NCBI RefSeq assembly: GCF_030272615.1
Contig: NC_081413.1
Location: forward strand, 329,304,802-329,368,801
Length of the DNA stretch: 64,000 bases
Source of the DNA: Cryptomeria japonica
Taxonomy: Eukaryota; Streptophyta; Pinopsida; Cupressales; Cupressaceae
Direction of reading: 5' to 3'
Below the pieces are notes generated by a model. It was not told where the DNA came from and did not search any database. It saw only the letters and a list, made by a program, of their open reading frames with translations. Numbering within the stretch: position 1 is the stretch's first letter; every line of letters begins with the position of its first letter. This document shows positions 47,804-61,007 of the stretch, piece by piece. The position numbers and the translations under genes were made by a program.

Positions 47804-49444
47804 AGTGACGTGTGTGCACATGTTGATTCAAAGAAAATTTACCGGATATGTTGCCAAAGTTTGTCGATATGATGATGTGTGTCGAAATGTCAATATGATG
47901 CCCCAGATTTGATGAACGATAATGATGATGCCCCCTCGGGAGATGAATCAAGTTTTTAGTGAAAAATTGTCAAGTTGATGAGTGTTTTTGGATTAATTGC
48001 CATTTGAGAATATTGACTGTGTTGAATGCACATTATTGATTCATCTCCCAAAAATGATGTTGATAAGGTTAAAAATGAAAAAGTGAGGAAAATACATGCC
48101 CCACTTATTGATTTTACCCTATAAAAAGGTAAAAAGTGATTGTAAAAATATCATTTGCACACTTGTCTCTTTGCGATTGTGACATTTGAGCTTTGACGAA
48201 GATGTTGATTATATATGCTTTGCATTGATTTGAGCATATCAGGCGACACTGGAGACCCGCTGCCTATGGCCCACCTATAAGTGGTCGAAATCTCTCCACA
48301 TTTTTTTATTGATTTTGCTTATTTTGATCATGTTTTTCAATTTTTGCATCGGACTCTGTCATGTTAGCGTGTAGGTGAGGTCACGCAGCACATACGATAG
48401 ACATGTTAACACATAGGGTTAACCTAGGTAGTTTAGCATCTAAGTAGCATTTGGTAGCATGCAAGGAGAATAGGTTAGCGCATAGGGTTAGCAGAAAGGT
48501 GCATAGGGTAGGTCAGGTAGCGCTTTGGGTAGGCCAGTGCATAGGGTTGACAGGGTAGTGCAGTGGTAGTACCAGTTAGTGCATGGAGGGATTTAGCACG
48601 TAGAGTAAAGTGTCTAGCGCATTGGTGGAAAAGGATAGCGCATAAGTAGCAGCTTAGCGCGTAGGAGCCTTGTTTTAGCACATAGGGTCCAAAGTTGATG
48701 AAAAAGGATGATGAAGAAATCATCATGAGTCGAATAGATTAGATAGATGTCGATATGTGTCTGTTGATTGTTCTGTTATGGTTCCTGAGCCAATGTGAGT
48801 CTTGCTTTGTGATGATGTTTGATTTCTGATATGCGGGTGTAGGATGATTTGAGTCTTACTGCCAATATGAATTGTTGTCAATATGGAGTGCCAAGTTGAT
48901 TGATTTTTTATGTGGATCCTAATTTTGAGTTTGATATGGATCTTTGATTTTGTCTTTTGAGTTAATGTCCGATATGAGTCCCGATTCTCAATTTCATGTA
49001 TGATACCTGAATTGATGCTTTTGATATGGGTTTTGAGTTGCTTGCATTATGAGTCCTGCTTTGATTTTCAATATGGATTTTTTATTTGATTGCTTGCGTT
49101 ATGGATCTTTAATTGATTTCTCGATATGGGTCTTGATTTGATGCTTGTGTTATGAGTCTAGATTTGATGCTTGCGATATGGATCTTTGATTTCTTTCTCG
49201 ATATGGGTCTTGATTTTTGATATGGTTCAGATTTTTGATATGGGTAAGATTTTTGATATGGTTCAGATTTGTGATTTCTCGATATGGATCTGATTTAATG
49301 CTTACGATATGGATCTTGGATGTTGCTTTCGATATGGTTCTTGGATTGATTTCTCGATATGGAACTTGGATTGATGTGTTCTTGAGATGCTTCGTTGTTT
49401 CAAGTTGATTTTTCTTTTATTAGATATATCTATTAGAATTGGGA
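47804..49444. repeat. Non-coding part of element D with two degenerate minisatellites
   Basis: Between about 48360 and 48690 a TAGCGCATAGGGTTAG-like unit recurs about every 20-35 bp. From about 48780 to 49400 a GATATGGGTCTTGATTTGATGC-like unit recurs. Neither array has an open frame. They separate the 3' LTR from the antisense PMD gene. Confidence 0.7.
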
Positions 49445-51442
49445 ACTAATGATGGACACTTGTTGTTTTGAAGGTAGAGCTTGGCATGCTTCAGTCTCGA
49501 GTGGTTTCTGAGACCACGGTCATTGATTCTGTGCTTATCACAGGCTGATAGAGATGTTATTGAGAGATGTATCTTGTCCTCTTTACTAGACATGCCTTTG
49601 TATATCATTAACTGAGGTTTGTTGACAACTTTGGCAGAGAGGTGGCATAGTGATATGAACACCTTCCACTTGGCTACGGGAGAGATAATAGTCACACCAG
49701 AGGACTGATATTGGATTTTACAGATTCCTATAGTTGGGGCCTTGTTATCGTATGAGCAGACTGAGGAGGGTGGGACAGAGGCTCTCCATCGCATCTTCTA
49801 GGATGATCAGATCACTGGGTATGAGATCCCATGGTAGGAATTTTTGGATTTTGGTTATGCTCTATTGCTATCTGTACTAGCAGGGTTCATTGGTGGATTA
49901 TGTGTCCCGACCGTAGGTCGAAGGGACTAGCCGTGGGATGGGGATTGGTGCTAGAGTACATGGTGACACAGGGACATAGGTTTGCATGGGGGTCTTTTAT
50001 GTTGGCCCATCTTTACAGATAGCTTCACCAAGTGGTGTATCTGGGATACATGAGTTTATCAGCTGGGGTGACATTGTTACAGGTGTAGGCCTAGGAACAC
50101 ATTCCTGTGTCGAGACCGCTTGCAGATAGGGATAGGCTAGTTGGTCGGGCTTATGTTTATGTTTATACAGGTGTATTTGTCCAACGTAAGCTGGGCAAAC
50201 TAGAGCATTGGTGGAGAGCACTAGATGATATCGATACGGTCATTTGGAGACCATATATGGATTGTGAGGTATGGGAAGAGGACATGCTAGAGATGCCCTA
50301 TGTTTATATGTCGAGGTACCTAATCGAGCGAATGCCCTTTATTATCGAGTGATTCTTAAACAACCATTTTCAACAGTAGTATGGTAGACAGCAGGGGATG
50401 CCATAGGGAGCTTGTTTATATGCTTGTCAATGATAGGATGTGCTAGAGTGGGGACCCACTTTAGATAGCGTAGCGGCGGTGGAGGAGTATATGACGCTGG
50501 CAGGATAGATCTAGGATTATGGAGCTGGGGTTGTGGATACTAGGATGATAGAGGAGTTTGCAACGTACTTCACGGCACATGTAGTGGCACATATATCTAA
50601 TCTGGCAGAGATGCTACTTGCCTTTGATGATGAGGATGAGCAGCCACAAAGGTGAGGGGGAGCTAGACAGAGAGATGAGGAGGGAGAGGAGGTAGGAGAG
50701 GGAGGCAGAGATGATGGAGGAGGTGGTGGAGGAGGTGGTGGAGGAGGTGGCGGAGGGGGATCTGATAGAGGGAGAGGGGGGAGATAGATGGAGTGGTGGA
50801 TTAGATAGAGGACAAGAACTGGTTCTTAGCGCTAGTGGGGTTGGTAGGGTTGGTGTAGTGCTAGCGGTGGTGGGTGGGATAGATGATGTTAGGCGACCTG
50901 CCCAGAGGAGGAGATCTGATGTTCTACCTCCACCGATGCCTCCAACAGGGACAGGTGTGGGTAGGACCATGACTCAGGTACAAGTTTAGATTAGGATACC
51001 CACCCATCGACATGATTCATAGATCAGAGCACTACAGGTCTTAGTGCAGGAGCTATAGGCATAGGTATTAGCACGACAGTGCCAAATTACGCAGTTTATG
51101 GTAGAGTGGGATATGAAGAGAGAGCATCGGGGTCAGGCAAAGGATCTTGTTGATAGATTGGAGAGAGCGACGGTTGGTGCCCCAATGTGGGACACACTGA
51201 GGGAGATACTGTACACAACCAAGGAGGCTGAGTATTATAGGCATTTATACAAGGAGGTGGTCCCTAGAGATCACAAAGCTCCTAGCTATGCAACAGTGAC
51301 AACCAGTTGTTGCAGTCGCAGTCATACGAGGATAGAGAGAAGAGGTGTTACAGGGCCTTCCCGACGTGATCCACTTGGTGGAGATCCAAGGGTTGGGACA
51401 TCTACTGTGAGACCATCAGCCTCAAAAGATAGTCATACCTGA
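49445..51442 (+). pseudogene. Antisense plant mobile domain (PMD, aminotransferase-like) gene carried by element D
   Basis: The orientation is opposite to element D. PMD hallmarks are LAERWHSDMNTFHLATGE with VTPED and IPIVGAL (about 49620-49745), GHRFAWGSFMLAHLYRQL, then LLQVWAWEHIPVSRP, LEHWWRALDD and VIWRPY (about 49975-50260). A Gly/Glu-rich segment (50700-50780) and a coiled-coil tail (about 51020-51230) follow. Frameshifts occur near 49900 and 50700, and several stops are TAG. PMD proteins (PF10536) include the host MAIN/MAIL1 silencing factors, and PMDs are also known as cargo of Tat/Ogre-type elements, sometimes antisense. The role in the element is unknown; interference with host silencing is speculation. 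It is too damaged to encode a full protein. Confidence 0.85.
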
Positions 51443-52828
51443 GAGACCTGTCTCTATTATATTTTGATCGTTTTGTTGTATTTTGATAGACATGATATCC
51501 CTTGTACATTTTGACCATTTTTTGAGATATAATATATATGACACTAATTTTCTTTGATCCATGTGTGATGTGTTATTGATGATGATTTATGAGATGCATT
51601 GATATGATGATTCTATGATGATGATGTGATGCTTAGATAATAATGCTCTTGATTTTGATGATGATGTATGATTCATGATGAGATGAGAATGTGATGATGT
51701 ATTTGCATTGATTACTTTGATTTATGAGATGTATCTTAAAAATGTATGATAATGATAATGTTGTGAGATGTATCTTGAAAATGAGATGTGTGATAATAAT
51801 TAATGCAAGATTAAAATGATATGCAACCTAATGCAAGCTAAAGAATGATATGCAACTAAATGCAAGTTTAAAATGATATGCAACTAAATGATCACTTTAA
51901 TTCTATTGTTGTCATTCTTGCTTAGTCACTTGTTTGTGCTCTATTTTTTGTTTGTCATAATTGAGCTTTTGATATGTTGAAAGTTAATACAAGAATAATG
52001 GTATAATTAAACCATAATGACCTAAGTAAAACTTACATGGATGTTTGATATTGCAAGACAACACAAGCATCGAGGTATAATTGAACCAAGATGACCTGAG
52101 TGTTGCTTGCGTAAAATAGGCAAGAGTTAACCATTTGTATGTGCAAAGTGAAAAATGTCTTCAATGATATGTTTCCAATCATGTCTCGAGATAAATTTGC
52201 ATTGTACGAATGAGTGCCTCACAAATAGAAAACCAAAAAAATATCAGATTCCTTCGTCGCTTCTCTAGCTCAATGCATCCTCGAGTAGCTCAGGAGATCT
52301 AATGATTCAATATTAAGATAAAAATAGTCAAAACTTCATGCCATATGTTAACAAAGCATAATCTAGAAAATCATCCATCATGTGTGTGTTAAAGTTGTAG
52401 TTGGATAATGGTCTTGTTCTCTAGTCTGATGAGCAGTTGTTGACATTGTTTTATTAGCGTGTTGTGATCCTTGTCGTTTGTTGTCGGAAATACTTAAAGT
52501 GAGAGGAATGTTTCCCCTAGTCATAGATATGTATCGATGTGGATATATACGTTGATCACTAAGCCATGGTGGGATATGATATGGGGAACTATTTTTGGAT
52601 AATCAAGGACAGTGACTATGCTAAGTGTGTTCGGGATAATGCTACATGAATAAGTGTTATGTGGTGATGGTCTTTAGCTGATACTTGGAAAGTTCAAAGA
52701 TATGAGTACTAATATATAGAGGAGCCATTCTCTCACAAATAGTGCATGTTGCCAGGTTTTCACTACTTGTTTTTATTGCACTTCTTCTTTTTTTTTGTAT
52801 TTTTCGCTTTTTTCGTGCATTGGACGAC
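51443..52828. other. Non-coding region between PMD gene and integrase of element D
   Basis: A GATGATG-rich stretch (about 51560-51720) and a roughly 28-bp repeat of AATGATATGCAACTAAATGCAAG type (about 51815-51890) are followed by AT-rich sequence. Two blocks near the integrase (52559-52573 and 52749-52763) match the downstream region of element A on the opposite strand. Confidence 0.6.
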
Positions 52829-55800
52829 TCAAGTGTAGAATTTCTTTAGATGGATATTGTTGGTTGGTTCGTCGATTACATCCCCTTCTAAATTTGTTAA
52901 TTGATATGCCCCTGATCCATAGGCTGGTAGGATGACAAAGGGACCCAACCAGTTAGGTTCAAGCTTCCCCTTCTTTTCTCGATCCTATTGATTTCGTGGA
53001 TTTTCTTTTAGTATGAGATCATCGACTTTGAAAGCCCTTGGGATGACTTTATGATTATAGCTTTTGCACATTCGTTGTTGATATGACTTGAGATGGTCAT
53101 AGGCATGTTGGCATTTTTCATCAAGAAGTTCTATTTCATGCAACCTATTTACCCGATATTCCTCATCTGGTATAAGGCCTTTCAAAGATACTCTGAGAGA
53201 TGGAATTTCTACCTCAAGAGGCAGAATTTCTTTTGATCCATACACCAATGAATATGGTGTAGCCCCTGTAGGTGTTCGAATACTAGTCCAGTATGCCCAA
53301 AGTTTCTAATTGAGTTGTACATGCCAATATTTACCTGCATCATTTATTGTTTTCTTGTGGATTTTCATAATTGTTTTATTTGATGCTTCTACTTGACCAT
53401 TCCCCTGTGCGTAGTAAGGTGTGGAGAAGCGATGTTGGATTTTGAATTGCTCACATAGCTCTCATACGTCTTTATTTTTTAAAGGACATCCATTGTCGGT
53501 GATAATGGAACTGGGAATGTCATTGCTACAAATGAGATAATTAAGAATAAATGAGGCGATCTATTTTCCAGTTATAGTGGTCATCAGGACTGCTTCAATC
53601 CACTTTGTGAAATACATTGTTGCAGTGATAATGAACTTATGTCCATTTGAAGAAGAAGGATGAATTTTCCCTACTAAATCAAGTCCCCACTGACAGAAAG
53701 GCCAAGATGTGGTGAACGGTTGTAGCTCATGTGCTGGTGCATGGATAAGGTTGCCATGAATTTGGCACTTAAGACATTTCTTTGCAAACTGATAAGACTC
53801 TTTCTCCATTGTCGGCTAGTAATATCCCATTCTCAAAAGTTTCTTGGCAAGAGTAGGACCACTTGAATGTGTACCACAGATACCCTCGTGAATCTCATGT
53901 AAGGAAGAGTCAGATTCATTACGTTCGAGGCATCGAAGAAGAGTACCATCTAGACCTTGACGGTAAAGGGTGTCAGTGATTAAGGTATAATAGGTGGCTT
54001 GCCGGATGAAGTTGTGGTTTTTGTTATGAGAAAGGTTGAGTGGGAGGGTATTGTTCTTAAGATAATCATAGATTGTCTCATATAGAGGTGAGTCTAAACT
54101 GGTTAAGGCATAGATGACCTAGGATGCGGAATTGTCATAGGTTGGGGAAAACAATTTCTCTACCAGGAACTCGTAACGACTTTGTTTCTCTAGAATTTGT
54201 AGCAGTGAAGCAATAGTGCCCATTGCATCAGCAACTTTGTTGTCCAATCTTGGTATTTGCTCAAAGGTGATGTGTGCAAAGTATTGTTTGAAATCATCCA
54301 CCATTCTCTTATAGGGTATTAGCTAATCATCCTTTGTCTGATATTCATCATTGATTTGATTGATGAATAATTGAGAATCTCCATAGACTCTCAATTTTGT
54401 GATTCTCCATTCCATAGCCATTTTGATTCCTGTTACCAGGGCTTCATATTCAGTGATGTTGTTGGTGCATGGAAACATCAGTCTATAAGATCATGGAATA
54501 GTGTGCCCTTCTGGAGTGACGAAAAGGATGTCGATACCTGATCCATGTTGTGTATAGGATCCATCAAAGTATAGGGTCCATTGTTTGGGTATGACAGTGA
54601 GTACATCCATGTCTGGAAATTCCACCTACATTGGTTATTGATCTAGTAGCGATGCTTCAGCCAGTTGATCTGCAATTACCTGTCCTTTGATAGCTCGACA
54701 TTCTATGTACTGGATATCAAACTTACTGAGAATCATGACCCACTTAGCCAATTGCCCTATAAGAGATGTTTTGCTGAGTAAATACTTGAGAGGATCAATT
54801 TTTTCTACTAGCTTGATTGTGTGAGCTAGCATATAGTGGTAGAACTTTTGAGAGGTGAACACCATAGCTAAGAAAGCCTTCTCAATGAATGTATAATTTA
54901 GCTCATATCTGTTTAAAGTTTTGCTAATGTAATATATAGCTCATTCCTTGCCTTTCAAATCTTCTTGTGCTAGCAATTCCCCCAATGATACTTCAGTTGT
55001 TTATATGTAGAGAATGAGCGTGTTGCCTGCTATTGGTGGTACCAAAACTGGCAGATTCATCAGATATTGCTTGAGTTGGTGAAATGATTCCATACACTTG
55101 TCTTCCCATCTGAAAGGTATGTTCTTGTGGATAAGATGATTGAAAGAGAGACATTTATCTACTAGTTGAGCTATGAATCACTTGATAGACTACAACTGTC
55201 CCTGCAAAGATCTGAGTTGACTAATGTTCTATGGAGGTGGCATCTCCATGATGGCCTGTACCTTCACTAGATCTACTTCAATGCCCTTTTCTGACATAAT
55301 GTAGCCTAATAGTTTTCCTGATGTGACCCCGAAGACACACTTCTTAGGGTTTAGTCTGCCCTTGAATTGCTCCAATCTTTGAAATATTTTATCTAATATG
55401 CCTAGATGTTCTGCCTAGGTGAATGATTTAGCTAGTAAATCATCCACATAGTCTCCCATGAAGGTATGCATCATATTGTGGAAGATTGTCGTCATGGCTC
55501 TTTGATAAGTTGCCCCAGCATTCTTCAATCCAAAAGGCATGACATTCTAACAATATGTTCCCCATGGACAGGTGAATGCAATTTTATCTTGATCCTTTGG
55601 GGAAATCTTGATTTGATTATAGCCAGAGAAATAGTCCATTAATGATAACATTGTGTGGCCTGCTGTTAGATCCACAATTATGTCGATGCTTGGAAAAGGA
55701 AAGTCATCCTTTGGACATGCTTTGTTGACATCTCTAAAATTTGTGCATATTCTGATGCTTCCGTCAGGTTTTGAAACTCGTACAATGTTTGAGATCCATT

Positions 55801-56509
55801 CAGCATAGTCTATAGGTCGAATGAATTCGACATCTAATAACTTCTTTAGTTCAACTTTGACCAATAATGCCACATGCGGATTCATTTTTCTTAATTTTTG
55901 TTTGATTGGCTTAGCTCCCGAAGCAATGGATAAATGATGCATGATCAGGTTTCGATCTATTCTAGGCATATCAGCATAAGACCAAGCAAAATTGATTTGC
56001 TTTTCCTTGAAGAATTTGATAAAATCCGGTTTCTCTTCTTCTATCAGTGATTCTGCTAGTTGTATGACTTTGATTGTTGTTTCTATATCGATGTTTATTG
56101 ATTGAGTTGGCTCAATAAATATGGGTGACCTTTCTTGATAATGTTTAGGAAGAGTATCAAGTCTCCCATCTTTAGGTGCCTCAAAAAGGTTTTCACCTGC
56201 AAATGCATCCTTTATTATTACTTTTTTGTCATCTAATAATGCCATTGACTGGTTTTCAGCATTAGATCATTTGTTTCTTTCATTTTTGCAACTGAGAGAC
56301 TTGGCACTCCCTTGATTGCAGATATCGTTATTTTGTTTGTTGGTAGAGCACGTTTCCGGGTTGACTATACATAGATATTGGACAATGGATTCATTATTTG
56401 GGAAAATTGGTATATCATGGTGTTTAAGTTTTTCCCAGTCTATAAGATCGGGATATACAAGTGGTAAGGAGTCATTTGGTGGGTTGAGATCAGCTATGGT
56501 AAGTGTCAT
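52829..56509 (-). pseudogene. Tat-lineage pol of element D: RT, RNase H, second RNase H, integrase
   Basis: One minus-strand frame from 56509 to the stop at 52829-52831, with scattered internal stops. It shows RT with DFIRPIDYAEW-like and CPWGTYC motifs and YVDD near 55438-55452. The RNase H (about 54635-55000) ends GQVIADQLAEAS. The second RNase H (about 54119-54600) has FDGSYT, EYEAL, GDSQL and ADAMG. The integrase has GICGTHSSGP, CLKCQ, GLDLVG, TDNG and GQVEASNK, so all three DDE residues remain. It aligns throughout with element A. Upstream residues to 56509 are a linker. The sequence cannot give a complete protein. Confidence 0.92.
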
Positions 56510-56786
56510 GATATATGCATTGTTGTAGTTGTTTGGGATACTGGTTAGGTTTATGATATTGTCAAGGTCTTCGATGGTATTATCTTTGATGTATCCTTAT
56601 TTGTATTGTTGTTGCTCATTCTCATTAGCCTCATAGATATGTCATGGTCCAAATTCAAGTGGTTGAGATTTTGTGCCTTGTCCCTCTTGAGAAAGGGGTG
56701 TGTATGAATGGATGGTATCTACCTCAATATCTTCAGTAACATTGGAACAGCTACCCCATTCATATTCATTAGAATCAGCTTCAGAA

Positions 56787-57376
56787 TTACTGTCCTAGAG
56801 TATCTCGCTACTTCTAACAGGTATGTTGTATGGTGATAAAAGATCTCTGACAATTGATACTAGTTTTGTAGCTTTTTTAGATTCAGAATCAGAGCCTTCC
56901 TATACTCTTTGCATTTGTTCATACATTGTTTCTCCTCGGGGAGTAGTAATTTCTTCAGGTGGTGGCTCTACTTTGGTTTGAACAGGTTCTTGTACATGAT
57001 GCACTTTCTTATAAGATTCTTCTTCCCTTTGAATGGCCAGTTCCTCTTGTCATTTCTCATTTTCTTGCTCTTTCCTTGTCATTACTGTCCTAGAGTATCT
57101 CACTACTTCTAACAGGTATGTTGTATGGTGATAAAAGATCTCTGACAATTGATACTAGTTTTGTAGCTTTTTCAGATTCAGAATCGGAGCCTTCTTGTAC
57201 TCTTTGCATTTGTTCATACATTGTTTCTCCTCGGGGAGTAGTAATTTCTTCGGGTGGTGGCTCTACTTTGGTTTGAACAAGTTCTTGTACATGATGCACT
57301 TTCTTATAAGATTCTTCTTCCCTTTGAATGGCCAGTTCCTCTTGTCATTTCTCATTTTCTTGCTCTTTCCTTGTCA
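56787..57376 (-). repeat. 295-bp tandem duplication in the gag-pol linker of element D
   Basis: 56787-57081 and 57082-57376 are near-identical, both starting TTACTGTCCTAGAGTATCTC on +. About six substitutions separate them. Since 295 is not a multiple of 3, it moves the downstream pol into another frame relative to gag. Confidence 0.95.
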
Positions 57377-58376
57377 TTTCTATTGCTTGGTGTAGTGCCT
57401 CTTGCCATGAGTTTTCATTATATTTCTTCTTTGCTCTCCACTGAGGTTTCTGATATTTATTTTTCTTTTGCCTAGGTGTTACATGTTGTCCATATCCCAG
57501 TCCTGTTTTGTCTCATGCAAATTATGAAGGAAGTTGCAGAGGTTTTGTGATGCCTTCTTGATGCTTGTCAATAGGTCTGTTGCCATTGTAGCCCATATGT
57601 TGCATGATCTAGAATCTTTTTCCATATTGTTGTGTCAGTATGGCTACCTCTATGGTAGCAGCTCTGACTTCTTCTTCATCCTTGTATAGCCAACTAAGGA
57701 TGTCTTTCTCTTCTGATTCACTTGCTAGTGTGCCCAATTGGATAAATTTTCCATCAAATTTGCTGATGGGCTATGTTTCCTGATGTGTTGATGCAGAAGG
57801 TTGTCCATAAGATTTTGGCAATGTTGGAAATTTTGATAGACACATGGGTTCAAAAGAGTATTCCCCCATGCCTTGATCTTTGATTTTCATCTTTTGTTTG
57901 AATTCTATGGATAAAGACTTGAGTTCTTCTTGATGATGATTGGATGTTGAGGAAGCTTGGGCCTCCCTGTTATGTGGAACCAAGCTGTCTTGAGCTACCC
58001 CCATAGCATTTCAATGTTGAAAAGGTTTATTATCGGCAGATATGTAAATTTCTTGTCCATTGTACGGGAACTTGATACACTGATGGTATGTTGAAGGCAT
58101 TGCTTGCATTTCATGTATCCAAGGATGACCCAATAGAATATTGTATGTTAAGTCTATGTCTAAAACTTGGCACATAGTGTCCTTTTGTATTGGTCCTACC
58201 TAAATAGGTAGTATCATTATTCCTTTGGATGACCTTTCTTCATCATCATAGGCTTTTATGGTGATCTTCTTGTTCGGATCAATAGACTGCTCAGAGAAGT
58301 CCAATGCATGGATAAGCTTTAAAGTATAAATATTGAGACCAACTCCTCCATCTATTAACACTCTTTTTACTCAATG
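57082..58376 (-). pseudogene. Protease and linker of element D
   Basis: Continues the gag frame. The aspartic protease motif reads VLIDGGVGLNIYTLKLI (about 58300-58350), with DGG where D-S/T-G is standard, followed by YNILLGHPWIHEMQA (about 58110-58160), the typical second protease block. A linker with DKTGLGYGQHV (G-patch-like, about 57480-57520) and a charged EKxxEE region follow. Two stops precede the protease, near 58375. The DGG may be a lineage trait or damage. Confidence 0.75.
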
Positions 58377-59822
58377 TTAATAGACTAAGACTTTGATATG
58401 GAGTGGAGTGTTATGTGGATGATTCAAAGAGACATCATCATGTTTGGAAAAGGTAAGGTTATGAGGCCCTGTCATATGAGCCACCATGGCTTGGAATATA
58501 TCAATGTCAAGATCTTTAGGAATGTTTCTTTCGACAAGTGCTTCCTCTAAGATATCTTTGTGTTTTGGTAAGAGTTTGAGCAACTCGCTTATGGATATTT
58601 GAGTGGGAGTTCTCCGTAGTTGATCAACCAAGTTATATTGAGTCTTAGGGATAGTTGTGGATGTTGATGTGTTCCCTTTCAAGACGTATTTTTGTGCTTC
58701 GGTTGTCACATTGATCGATGCATGTTCTTGTTTGTCCTTGATGTTTATGACATTTATTTGGTTGCCATCTATTGATATGTGATTGATGGTATTATTGTAT
58801 AGGTGATTTATACGAGCTCCTCTGGTATCATTTGATGTTGAAGCTCCTCCCTTGTTGTAATTCGGAAGAGGATTTTTAAAGGCGTCATGGTAACCATTTG
58901 TTTTGAGACCATCAACTGTTAAATTACCTCTATTGATCATGTCCTGAACGATGTTCTTAAGCCTCATACAATCATTTGTGTGATGTCCTTTATTTCGATG
59001 AAAATCACAGAAATGCGAGTCATTCCACCAAGGTGGTTTGACCTGGGGTTCAAAGTTGTTTATGGTTAAAAATGTGATAATATTATTTGCCAAGAGTTCT
59101 CGAAATGTTGATTCTAAGGTTTGCCCTAATGGCATGTAGATGCTTCTATATGGGAAAGCGTTGGTGTTGCCTCTCTGGTTTGCATTATTCCCTCGGTTAG
59201 TGTTGTTGCCTTGATTAGTGTTGTTGCCTTGGTTAGTGTTATTAGTGTTGTTGGTGTTTGATGTTGAAGTTCCTTGATTGGTATTTTGTGGATAAGTGTT
59301 AGTGCCTTGATTAACACTTTTTTTTATTTTTCTTGGATGGTGGGTTACCTGATAAAGCCAACACTGGTTGTTTGGATTTCACATTATTAGCATCGACTAC
59401 CCCATCATTAATAATGATTTTGTTCCATGTCCAAAATTTGGATTTATCTAAAGTGTTGTTTTTGTTTTGATTGTTAAAAGGGTTGGTGTTTGACGAGTTA
59501 AATCCTTCCTTAAAGAACTTCAATGTTCCTTTCTTGATACAGGCTTCCTCCACTTGGATTCTGTTTTCTATCAACTTGGCAAAAGATGGTATGCATTGGA
59601 TTTTGAGTTGATAACTTATCTCACTATTTATATTATCGATAAAGATCTCCATATTTTCCTTTTCAGGCATGTCTCGAGGATATCTCAAAACCATGTGTCT
59701 CCATTACTGAAGAAATTACCATGAATGTTTTATTGTTCTTTTGCTTGGTGTTACACACATCCAACATGGTGATTGCGTGTTGAATGTTATAGGAGTATTG
59801 CGTGATAAATTTATTTACCAAC
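58377..59822 (-). pseudogene. gag of element D, broken by element G
   Basis: The capsid-like segment (59822-59560) has LVNKFITQYSYNIQ, then LRYPRDMPEKENMEIFI; the N-terminal part beyond 59822 is separated by element G. There is a frameshift in or near the A-run at about 59315. An Asn/Thr/Gln-rich repeat (NTNQGNN units, about 59150-59290) precedes a C-X2-H-X4-H-X4-C finger (CDFHRNKGHHTNDC, about 58970-59010), the form seen in Tat-lineage gags rather than the classic CCHC. The C-terminal part runs to 58377 in frame with the protease. Confidence 0.82.
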
Positions 59823-60565
59823 TGTCATGCCCAAAATTTAGGGCAAGAACGGGGTAAAAAAAAATTTTAAATCACAACTTAAAACATTAACTTGACAAAT
59901 ATAAAATATTATTACATGTTTTGTCTTACTATGTTTAGAGTTAATCTTAACTCCTAGCTCAAGTAAGCAAATTATTAGTTAAATAAAAATGCGGAATACT
60001 AAAATAATTTAATATTATTTTAACTCATCAAAATTAGCCCAGAAGATAATTCTGGATCCAAAAATCTAATTTGAAAGACAAGGATACCTTTGACTCCCAA
60101 TAGTCTTTATTTGTTTTTTGTTTTTTTTTCTTTTAGAAGCATTTAAATTAGTGTCGACACCTAGATTTATAAGTGTCTTTATTTTTCTTAACGATAATTA
60201 AATATAAGACTGAGCTAAGCAACTAAGGGGTCGATTCTATTCACCAATGAATATTTCTCTACAAGGTTAAATCACATGCATCTGTGTTAAGGAGAGTCAA
60301 AAATTAAACCCTTTAGTTCAATAAATTAAAATTCCCTTACTATCTAATTTAAATCATCTAAATTTATTAAATTAAAATTAAATATTATTTCTCAAATATT
60401 TAATTTACAAACATCACCATCTATTTAAATTTAAAATTAAATAATTTAATCCATAACACCTCTAAACTTATTTAAATTTTAAAATTAATTACTTTCTTTA
60501 CTAATATTTAATTTGGGGACAACCCCACCTATATATATATAATCATAGAAAACAATTATTTACTC

Positions 60566-60762
<197 letters not shown>

Positions 60763-61007
60763 CTAGTATATATTTAAGCTTTAGGGTTTTACCCCTGCAA
60801 ACCCTAATCATTATTATATATTATAAGGTAAGGCCCTCCCATATTTTTTTATTATTTTCATTAACCCATTTTTACCCTAGCCTTAACCCGACTAGGGTTT
60901 CTTCTTTTCTTTTTAGATTGGGACTGTGCAGGGCCGAATGGTGTCACGGGGAGTGGTGGCCATTGCATTTGAATAGGGAAGAGGGAGGCGACGGTGTCGA
61001 GCGGGCA

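Noticed and set aside
48360-48690. Interstitial telomere-like repeat (AGGGTTAG occurrences)
   Set aside because: The unit is a degenerate TAGCGCATAGGG phrase, not runs of TTTAGGG.
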